The notes beneath the pieces are model-generated. The model made no database searches. It was not told where the DNA came from and saw nothing but the letters and a program-made list of their open reading frames with translations. Source: T1Sed10-7 sp041686695 (GTDB lineage: Bacteria; Actinomycetota; Nitriliruptoria; Nitriliruptorales; Nitriliruptoraceae). From it: a stretch of DNA of 31,948 nt. The translations under genes and the position numbers were made by a program. Where the stretch lies: contig JAWLDJ010000018.1 in NCBI GenBank assembly GCA_041686695.1, forward strand, positions 1-31,948. The letters run 5' to 3'. Numbering within the stretch: position 1 is the stretch's first letter; every line of letters starts with the position of its first letter. Below are positions 13,799-19,810 of the stretch, in pieces.

Positions 13799-15316
13799 TC
13801 AGTCGTCGCGGGCGGCCCGTTGCACGACGCGCCGGTACCCCTCGTCGCTGACCACCGTCACCGGATCGCCGGCGGCCAGCCACTCGCCGTCGCTGACCAC
13901 GTCGATGCGGTGCCCGTCGATCCGAGCGACCCCAGCGGGGCGCAGATCCGACAGGGCAACGCCCTGCCGTCCCACCAACGCACCTCGGGGCAACGGTTCG
14001 GGGCGGCCGTGTGGCGGGGCATCGGCGGAGGTCTCGCTGTCCGGCGCCAGCACCTCGGCGCTGCCGAACCATCGCAGCCAGCCGCCCGTGACGGGCCGCG
14101 AACCGCCCTGCATCGGTCCGGCGCTCAACCGCATCCCCTTCTGGCCGCTCCGGCGTGCCAGCAGCACGATGATGGCGATGATCACGACGCTGACCAGCAG
14201 GAAGGTCAGGGTGACACGACCCGCCACGGCCAGCAGCTGCGACACCGGGACCAGGTCCAGATCGCGGTTGACCATGGCGAGCACGCCGCCGCCGAGCAGC
14301 GAGAGCACGCCGAGGACCCCGGCGACGCCCACGCCGGGCACCACGAACACCTCGACCAGGAGCAGCACCACCCCCACTGCGACCAGCAGGATGTCCTCCC
14401 AGCCCGACAACCCGGCCAGCAGGTGGCCGTAGAAGAACGCGCCGAGCAGGGCCACCCCGATCGCCGCACCGATCCCGACGCCCCCGCTGAGCAGATCACC
14501 GACCAGCAGCCAGACCCCGACGCTGAGCAGTAATGGTGCCAGGAGCGAGCTCGTCAGCAGTCGGACCAGGCGTTCGGCCAGGGTCGGTGCGACCTCGACG
14601 ACCTGGCCGTCCGTGAGGTCCAGATCGGCCAGCAGCTCGTCCCGGCTGCCGACCACCGAGTCCGCGTAGCCGACCTCGAGCATCTGGCGGTCGTCGAGCG
14701 TGAGCAGCTGCCCATCGTCGACGAGCCCCTCGATCTCCACCGCCGGGTCGACCATGGCCTCGGCCACCAACGGGTCGCGGTCGCGTTCCTGGGCGGTTGC
14801 GCGGAAGATCGATCGGACGGCCGAGACCACCTTCGCGTCGGCGGTGGCGCCGGTGGCGGCGTCCACCGGTGTGGCGGCGCCCATGATGCCCGCGGGCACC
14901 ACGTGGATCTCCTCTGCGGCCAGGGCGATCAGCGCTCCCGCGGACAGCGCGGTGGTGTCGATCAAGGCGATGCTGCGCACGGGGCTGGCGAGCAGGCTCT
15001 GCCGCATCTCGAGCACGGCGTCCAGTCGACCGCCCGGGGTGTCGATCTCGAGCAGGACCGCGGCGGCGCCGTCGGCCTCCGCGTCGGCGAGGACCCGGTC
15101 CAGGAACGGAGCGATGCCGAGGTCGATCTCACCCTCGATCGGGGCGACCACCACCGCGGGCGCATCCTGCGCTCGGCCGTGACCGGCGACCAGGAGCACC
15201 GCACCCAGGCACACCACCAGGAGCGCGACGAGCCGGCGGGTGGTCGGCGCCGCCGGTACGGGAGCGCCGATCCCTCGCGCGGTGCTGCCCACCCTGTGCA
15301 TCGCGTCGCATCCCAT
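13799..15316 (-). CDS. Full-length NfeD membrane serine protease (ClpP-like domain, TM domain, NfeD OB domain)
   Basis: About 505 aa. A signal peptide ('RRLVALLVVCLGAVLLVAG', likely cleavage after 'GRA') leads into a ClpP/SppA-like protease domain with 'LLEIDTPGGRLD', candidate nucleophile Ser125 in 'ALSAGALIALAA' and Lys162 as the dyad lysine. Five or so membrane helices follow (about 275-420), then the soluble OB-fold NfeD domain near the C-terminus. The family processes stomatin/flotillin partners; floA is directly downstream. The start is uncertain: ATG 15316 is used, ATG 15301 and GTG 15340 are alternatives. TACCCT at 15347-15352 ends six bases before GTG 15340, which could be leaderless. 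The longer frame to 15466 runs back through the iclR repeat and is rejected. Confidence 0.88.
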   Translation of the reverse strand: MGCDAMHRVGSTARGIGAPVPAAPTTRRLVALLVVCLGAVLLVAGHGRAQDAPAVVVAPIEGEIDLGIAPFLDRVLADAEADGAAAVLLEIDTPGGRLDAVLEMRQSLLASPVRSIALIDTTALSAGALIALAAEEIHVVPAGIMGAATPVDAATGATADAKVVSAVRSIFRATAQERDRDPLVAEAMVDPAVEIEGLVDDGQLLTLDDRQMLEVGYADSVVGSRDELLADLDLTDGQVVEVAPTLAERLVRLLTSSLLAPLLLSVGVWLLVGDLLSGGVGIGAAIGVALLGAFFYGHLLAGLSGWEDILLVAVGVVLLLVEVFVVPGVGVAGVLGVLSLLGGGVLAMVNRDLDLVPVSQLLAVAGRVTLTFLLVSVVIIAIIVLLARRSGQKGMRLSAGPMQGGSRPVTGGWLRWFGSAEVLAPDSETSADAPPHGRPEPLPRGALVGRQGVALSDLRPAGVARIDGHRIDVVSDGEWLAAGDPVTVVSDEGYRRVVQRAARDD

Positions 15317-15346
15317 CCTGGCACCGGAGCGCCCCGTCACCTCTGG

Positions 15347-15352
15347 AGGGTA
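15347..15352 (-). promoter_or_regulatory. Candidate -10 hexamer (TACCCT) for the nfeD-floA operon
   Basis: On the minus strand TACCCT is six bases before an in-frame GTG (15340) and 30 bases before the ATG used here. It lies in the 86-base gap after iclR, so the raft operon probably has its own promoter. Confidence 0.35.
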
Positions 15353-15402
15353 CGTCGCACAGCCGTCTGACGGTGTCCGCTCCGGAGCTGAACGCTCGTC
15401 AC

Positions 15403-16230
15403 CTACGGCGGCGGCTCCTGCTGCTGCCCCTGCCCCTGCTCCTGCCCCTGCTCCTGCTCCTGCCATGAGTGATCCAGGCGTGCGTCCAGCAGCCCCGCCG
15501 CAGCGACCACCTGCCCTGCGAGCTCGTTCGTAGCCGCCTCGTCCAGTTGGCCCGACGGGAAGGTCACGGCGATGGCGGCTGCGCGGTGTGTTGGGCGTCC
15601 ACGCGTCGCGGCGGCGATGGACGTGAGGCCCGCGGTGAGCTCGCCGTCCTCCATGGACCAGCCACGGCGTCGGTCCAGCACCAACTGGTGGCGTAGCCCG
15701 GTCAACCCGAGCGGACCGCGATCGGTCCGCGTGACCCGTGCGGTGTGGTGGGGGTAGGTCGTCTCCACCGGGAGCAGCGGCCTGCCTGCCAGCAGGCAGC
15801 GACCTGCTGCGGTCAGGTGGGCGGGGAGACGGACCCCGACGTCGGGGGCCGACGGCTGGCGTCGGGGCGGATCCTCTCGGACGAGGTAGACCACCTCCGT
15901 CCCGTCGAGGATGCCGAGGTGGCCGGTGTGGCCGGTCTGCCTGACGAGTCCGGCCACCAGCGCACGGCCCGCGCGTTCGAGCCCCGTCTGGCGCTGGTAC
16001 GCCGACCCCAGCTCGAACGCCGCGATGCCCAGCTGGTAGCGGCCCGGTGGGGACAGGTGGGCCACCAAGCCGTGCTCTTCCAGTGCGGTCAACAGGTGGT
16101 AGAGGCTGGAGCGGGGGATGGCCAACTCGCGGCCGATCTCACCAGCGGTGACCGGACCTGACCGTGCGGCCAGGTAGCGCAGGATCGCCACCGTGCGCTC
16201 GGCGGCAGGCACCTGCACCTCGCTCCCCAC
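15403..16230 (-). CDS. IclR family transcriptional regulator
   Basis: A 275-aa regulator. The N-terminal winged helix (about residues 8-70) is clear: 'AERTVAILRYLAARSGPVTA' then 'IPRSSLYHLLTALEEHGLV'. The effector-binding domain follows ('TGHLGILDGTEVVYLVRED', 'RLPAHLTAAGRCLLAG', 'RGWSMEDGELTAGLTSIAA'). It is divergent from hutH, so it probably controls histidine degradation, with urocanate or histidine a plausible effector; this is inferred from position. The last 20 or so residues are an unusual Gln/Glu/Gly-rich tail ending in three prolines, encoded by a hexamer-like repeat. The GTG at 16230 has AGGAG upstream. The iclR promoter contains a palindrome, suggesting autoregulation. Confidence 0.92.
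   Translation of the reverse strand: MGSEVQVPAAERTVAILRYLAARSGPVTAGEIGRELAIPRSSLYHLLTALEEHGLVAHLSPPGRYQLGIAAFELGSAYQRQTGLERAGRALVAGLVRQTGHTGHLGILDGTEVVYLVREDPPRRQPSAPDVGVRLPAHLTAAGRCLLAGRPLLPVETTYPHHTARVTRTDRGPLGLTGLRHQLVLDRRRGWSMEDGELTAGLTSIAAATRGRPTHRAAAIAVTFPSGQLDEAATNELAGQVVAAAGLLDARLDHSWQEQEQGQEQGQGQQQEPPP
15413..15464. repeat. CCTGCT/CCCTGC simple-sequence repeat in the 3' end of iclR
   Basis: About 50 bases made of alternating CCCTGC and TCCTGC units, with a (CTG) run at one end. On the minus strand it encodes the Gln/Glu/Gly tail of the IclR protein. Because the unit is six bases, gain or loss of whole units keeps the frame. Confidence 0.8.
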
Positions 16231-16263
16231 CTGAGCGCGCTCCTGTCCCTCCTGGCCTCACTC

Positions 16264-16294
16264 ACGATAGTCTCGGATACGAGACATTTGTCAG
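16264..16294 (-). promoter_or_regulatory. iclR promoter with embedded palindromic operator
   Basis: On the minus strand a -35-like CTGACA (16294-16289) and a -10-like TATCGT (16269-16264) are separated by 19 bp. The spacer holds the perfect inverted repeat GTCTCG-GATA-CGAGAC (16270-16285). A regulator bound here would block iclR transcription, which fits the usual negative autoregulation of IclR proteins, and could also act on the divergent hutH. Confidence 0.55.
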
Positions 16295-16310
16295 GCAGCC
16301 TTTCCAGCAC

Positions 16311-16337
16311 CGTCGGTCGGTTCACGTCGGTCGGTTC
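16311..16337. repeat. Tandem repeat of CGTCGGTCGGTTC(A) at the left edge of the assembly gap
   Basis: Two copies, CGTCGGTCGGTTCA and CGTCGGTCGGTTC, run into the gap. On the far side (16438-16450) a variant CGTCCGTCGGTTC continues. The real array is probably longer than the assembly shows. Confidence 0.7.
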
Positions 16338-16437
16338 NNNNNNNNNNNNNNNNNNNNNNNNNNNNNNNNNNNNNNNNNNNNNNNNNNNNNNNNNNNNNNN
16401 NNNNNNNNNNNNNNNNNNNNNNNNNNNNNNNNNNNNN
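16338..16437. other. Assembly gap of exactly 100 N
   Basis: A run of exactly 100 unknown bases between iclR and hutH, the conventional placeholder for a gap of unknown size. The flanking tandem repeat is the likely cause. The hutH promoter and any further operator copies may lie inside it. Confidence 0.98.
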
Positions 16438-16483
16438 CGTCCGTCGGTTCCCATCGGCCTGGCCGCGTGCTCGAGTGGGGGGT

Positions 16484-18022
16484 ATGGACGCCCTCGAGTT
16501 GCACCCCCACACCCTGACCGCCGCCGATGTCGTGGCCGTCGCCCGCCACGACCGATCGATCCACCTCGGCACCGAGGCGTTGTCGAGGCTGGCCGAGACC
16601 CGGGCCACGGTCGACGCGCTCGCCGCGGCCGATCGTCCCGTCTACGGCGTGTCGACCGGTTTCGGTGCCCTGGCGACCCGGCACATCCCTCCCGCTGAGC
16701 GCGCTCAGCTGCAGCGCAGCCTCCTCCGCTCGCACGCGGCTGGCAGCGGCGCCGAGGTGGAGCGTGAGGTCGTCCGGGCGATGATGCTGCTACGGCTGCG
16801 CACCCTCGTCTCCGGCCACACCGGCGTGCGGCCGGTCGTGGCCGAGACCCTGGCGTCGCTGATCACCGCCGGGGTCACCCCGGTGGTGCACGAGCACGGC
16901 AGCCTCGGGTGCTCGGGCGACCTGGCGCCCCTGGCGGCGGTCGCGCTCACGCTGATCGGCGAGGGCGAGGTGGATGACGCCGATGGCCGACGCCTACCGG
17001 CGGCGCAGGCGCTGGCCGCGGCGGGCATCGTGCCGGTGGAGCTGGCCGCCAAGGAGGGGCTGTCCCTGATCAACGGGACCGATGGCATGCTCGGCCAGCT
17101 GCTGTTGGCCTGCCACGACCTCGGGCACCTGCTGATGCTGGCCGACGTCGCCGCGGCGATGAGCATCGAGGGGTTGCTCGCCACCGACCGGGTGTTCGCT
17201 GCCGATCTGATGGCGCTGCGGCCCCACCCCGGGCAGACCGACAGTGCGGCCAACCTGCGAGCGCTGCTGGCCGACTCCGGCATCGTCGCGAGCCACCGCA
17301 CCCCCGACTGCACCCGGGTCCAGGACGCCTACTCGCTCAGGTGCGCGCCCCAGGTGGCCGGCGCCGCCCGCGATCTGCTGGGCCACGTCCGCAAGGTCGC
17401 CGACCGTGAACTGGCCAGCTCCATCGACAACCCCGTGCTGCTCGACGATGGACGGGTGGAGTCCAACGGTCACTTCCACGGCGCCCCCATCGCCCAGGCG
17501 CTCGACCAACTCGCGATCCCGATCGCCGACCTGGCCTCGATCAGTGAGCGTCGCACGGACCGGTTCCTCGACAGCGCCCGCAACCAGGGCCTGCCGCCGT
17601 TCCTGGCCGATGATCCGGGGGTGGACTCCGGGGTGATGATCGCGCAGTACACCCAGGCCGCCATCGTCGCCGAGTGCAAGCGGCTCGCGGTGCCGGCTTC
17701 AGTGGACTCGATCCCGTCCTCGGCGATGCAGGAGGACCACGTCTCCATGGGCTGGAGCGCAGCCCGCAAGCTGCGTCGGGCGATCGACGGGCTCACCCGG
17801 GTGCTGGCCATCGAGGTGCTGGTCGCCGGGCGCGGGATCGACCTGCGGGCGCCGCTGGCGCCGGCACCGGCCACCGCGGCGGTCCTGGCGACCCTGCGCA
17901 CGCGCATCCCCGGCCCGGGGCCCGATCGACACCTCGCGCCGGAGATCGAGGCCGCCGTCGGGCTGGCCCGTGAGGGGGCGTTGGTGCGTGCAGCGCAGCA
18001 GGTGACCGGACCACTGGTCTGA
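16484..18022 (+). CDS. hutH: Histidine ammonia-lyase
   Basis: A 512-aa enzyme converting L-histidine to urocanate and ammonia, the first step of histidine use. The MIO prosthetic group would form from residues 143-145, which here read Cys-Ser-Gly ('GSLGCSGDLAPLA') instead of the Ala-Ser-Gly of the Pseudomonas enzyme; as I recall, streptomycete histidases share this variant. Tyr54 in 'VYGVSTGFG' is the catalytic tyrosine position. Other landmarks: 'LINGTDGMLGQL', 'RVQDAYSLRCAPQV', 'SNGHFHGAP', 'SMQEDHVSMGW'-like segment near 410. The ATG at 16484 has a G-run just upstream. No hutU, hutI or hutF/G is adjacent. Divergent from an IclR regulator. Confidence 0.96.
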   Translation: MDALELHPHTLTAADVVAVARHDRSIHLGTEALSRLAETRATVDALAAADRPVYGVSTGFGALATRHIPPAERAQLQRSLLRSHAAGSGAEVEREVVRAMMLLRLRTLVSGHTGVRPVVAETLASLITAGVTPVVHEHGSLGCSGDLAPLAAVALTLIGEGEVDDADGRRLPAAQALAAAGIVPVELAAKEGLSLINGTDGMLGQLLLACHDLGHLLMLADVAAAMSIEGLLATDRVFAADLMALRPHPGQTDSAANLRALLADSGIVASHRTPDCTRVQDAYSLRCAPQVAGAARDLLGHVRKVADRELASSIDNPVLLDDGRVESNGHFHGAPIAQALDQLAIPIADLASISERRTDRFLDSARNQGLPPFLADDPGVDSGVMIAQYTQAAIVAECKRLAVPASVDSIPSSAMQEDHVSMGWSAARKLRRAIDGLTRVLAIEVLVAGRGIDLRAPLAPAPATAAVLATLRTRIPGPGPDRHLAPEIEAAVGLAREGALVRAAQQVTGPLV

Positions 18023-18069
18023 GACCCCGGCAGGGGGGCAGGGTCCGTGGAACACGACCGGTGAAGCCC

Positions 18070-18075
18070 TACCGT
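18070..18075 (+). promoter_or_regulatory. Candidate -10 hexamer (TACCGT) for the DUF2510 gene
   Basis: TACCGT lies 52 bases before the ATG at 18127, within the 104-base gap after hutH, and matches the recurring TAnnnT pattern. Confidence 0.3.
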
Positions 18076-18126
18076 GAGGGCATCGGGCGCGGACGCGCGC
18101 CATAGGTGCGTGGAGGACGACACGGC

Positions 18127-18864
18127 ATGGCAGAGCCAGGGTGGTACGAGGATCCGCACCGCGGCGGCGGACGACGGTGGTGGGACGGCCAGCGGTGGAG
18201 CGAGCACGCCATCCCCCCACCCCCGACGTCACCTCCCGGGGTGGTCCCGCCGCCCCCGGGTGCGCCGTCGGGCGGGACCGCTCCGGGTGGCCCGGCGGGC
18301 CCGACCTTCGTGCCGGCGCCGGGCGACCTCACACCGGCCATGCGGCCGGCGGCGACGACGCCGAGCGCCCCCGGCACGTCCCGGCCGGTCACGTCCGGTG
18401 CCGCGGGCGGGCGGTCCTCGCGGCTGCTCCCGGTGCTCCTCGGGCTGGTGGCCCTGATCGCCATCGGCGGGGTCGTCGCTCTCCTGCTGTCGGGCGACGA
18501 CGCCGACGACGCCGAGGCTCCGCTGGCGACCGGCACGGTCACCGCTGGTGAGGAGCGGTCCTTCGTGGTGGACGATGGTGGCGAGTGGGAGCTCGTCGTC
18601 GAGGCCCCGGGCGGGCTGCTGGTGATCGACGCCCGTGGCGCTGATGACTTCGATCCCGTGCTGACCCTGTTCGACGGCGACGGGCGGGAAGTGGCCACCA
18701 ACGACGACCGCTCGTCGCAGCAGCAGGAACGCTACGGCGGGGGGACCTTCGACGCGCTGATCGAGCAGGAGGTGCCGGCCGCCGGCAGTTACCGGATCGT
18801 CATCACCGGGTTCGCTGGGCAGGGCGGTTCGGGACAGGTCAGCTTCCCGGTCGTCGGCGGCTGA
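18127..18864 (+). CDS. DUF2510 membrane-anchored protein with PPC-like C-terminal domain
   Basis: A 245-aa protein in three parts. Residues 1-30 are a DUF2510 motif (PGWYxDP...RWWDGxxWxxH). Residues 31-98 are a Pro/Gly/Thr-rich linker. One membrane helix lies at about 99-122 ('LLPVLLGLVALIAIGGVVAL'). Outside, residues 130-245 form a beta-rich domain resembling bacterial pre-peptidase C-terminal (PPC) domains, with 'FDPVLTLFDGDGREVATNDD' and 'AAGSYRIVITGF'. DUF2510 is common on actinobacterial membrane proteins with the motif in the cytoplasm; its role is unknown. GGAGGA precedes the ATG. The protein may sense or bind something at the surface, but nothing here shows what. Confidence 0.85.
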   Translation: MAEPGWYEDPHRGGGRRWWDGQRWSEHAIPPPPTSPPGVVPPPPGAPSGGTAPGGPAGPTFVPAPGDLTPAMRPAATTPSAPGTSRPVTSGAAGGRSSRLLPVLLGLVALIAIGGVVALLLSGDDADDAEAPLATGTVTAGEERSFVVDDGGEWELVVEAPGGLLVIDARGADDFDPVLTLFDGDGREVATNDDRSSQQQERYGGGTFDALIEQEVPAAGSYRIVITGFAGQGGSGQVSFPVVGG

Positions 18865-18892
18865 GCCGGGGGAGTGGCAACAGGGTCGTCCC

Positions 18893-19744
18893 TCAGCGCG
18901 GCGCGAGCGCGAGCTGGCGGGACAACGCCACCAGGTTGGCGTCGGCGTCCCAGATCTGGCCGTCCTCCTCCAGGTACCCGTGGGTCACGGCGCGGGTGTG
19001 GAAGGCGGCGGCGAGGTAGCCGGGCACGGGCCGGCCGCGGACCTGCACGGTCAGCTCGATCGTGGGGACCCAGGAGGTGCCCAGCTCGGTGTTGAACACC
19101 GCTGGTGCGAAGCAGTCGGCGACGACCAACAGCCCGAGCGTGTCGATCGCATCGTCCTCCTCGGCGTCCGCGAAGCGCAGGTAGCCCCCCATCTCCCCGC
19201 GACCAGCCGGCCGACCGATGGCCCAGGACGCGAGCTCGGCGGGTTGTCGGTGGTCGAAGCGGTGCTGGATCGGGAAGCTGGGCGAGCGGTGCCTCGCCGC
19301 ACGCTCGGCGGCGGCGCTGGTCACGTCGATGCAGTCCGCGATCGGTGGGAGGGGCGGTGGGGTCAGCTCCATGCGGTCAGGCCCCTCGGCACATGCCAGA
19401 TCCGCGAAGGTGCCGAGCAGTCGGGTGTGCTGCCGACCGTCCTGGGAGAGCGTGGCTGCCACCGTGCTGTGCCGCCGGCTCGACCGCACCAGCTCCACCT
19501 CGATGTCCACCCCGCCAGGCTCCGGCGGCGCCAGGAAGTGGGCGGTGAGCGAGACCGGGTCGGGGTGGGGGAGCCCGCTGCGCATCGCTCGCGCCGCCAG
19601 CGCCATCAGGTACCCGCCGTTGGGTGCCATGCCCTCCACGACCGCCCAGCCCGGGTCGATCCGTCCGCGGTAGCGACCCGGGCCGATCGCCTCGACCGCG
19701 GTGTCCCGCGTGAACCGGTCCGTCCTGCCCGCCCGCTCGTTCAC
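18893..19744 (-). CDS. Thioesterase family protein (double hotdog, TesB-like)
   Basis: A 283-aa protein with two hotdog repeats, as in TesB-type acyl-CoA thioesterases. The N-terminal repeat includes 'WAVVEGMAPNGGYLMALAARAM' (substrate-side helix) and 'VSLTAHFLAPPEPGGVDIEVE'; the C-terminal repeat includes 'WVPTIELTVQVRGRPVPGYL' and 'GYLEEDGQIWDADANLVALS'. It probably hydrolyses an acyl-CoA in the cytoplasm; chain length is unknown. The GTG at 19744 has only a weak purine-rich site. A TACCCT hexamer at 19795-19800 and a palindrome at 19764-19780 lie upstream. Confidence 0.85.
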   Translation of the reverse strand: MNERAGRTDRFTRDTAVEAIGPGRYRGRIDPGWAVVEGMAPNGGYLMALAARAMRSGLPHPDPVSLTAHFLAPPEPGGVDIEVELVRSSRRHSTVAATLSQDGRQHTRLLGTFADLACAEGPDRMELTPPPLPPIADCIDVTSAAAERAARHRSPSFPIQHRFDHRQPAELASWAIGRPAGRGEMGGYLRFADAEEDDAIDTLGLLVVADCFAPAVFNTELGTSWVPTIELTVQVRGRPVPGYLAAAFHTRAVTHGYLEEDGQIWDADANLVALSRQLALAPR

Positions 19745-19763
19745 CCGCGTCGCTCGCTTCCTC

Positions 19764-19780
19764 GGAGACCGGAGGTCTCC
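19764..19780. repeat. Perfect inverted repeat GGAGACC-GGA-GGTCTCC
   Basis: 7-bp arms with a 3-base spacer, between the end of the CLC gene and the thioesterase start (both minus strand). It lies 3' of the thioesterase -10 candidate, so it could be an operator, a 5'-UTR hairpin, or the terminator of the CLC gene. No T-tract follows. Confidence 0.5.
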
Positions 19781-19794
19781 CGGCCGAGGCCGGC

Positions 19795-19800
19795 AGGGTA
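19795..19800 (-). promoter_or_regulatory. Candidate -10 hexamer (TACCCT) for the thioesterase
   Basis: On the minus strand TACCCT is 50 bases before the GTG, in the 66-base gap downstream of the CLC gene. Confidence 0.3.
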
Positions 19801-19810
19801 GTGCCGTCGG

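Noticed and set aside
15413..15464. CRISPR or other spaced repeat array
   Set aside because: Units are contiguous six-base copies with no spacers; it is a simple-sequence repeat in coding DNA.
15316..15466. A longer NfeD start at 15466 giving an Ala/Gly-rich N-terminus
   Set aside because: The extension is the iclR repeat read in another frame, and it precedes the likely promoter and the signal peptide.
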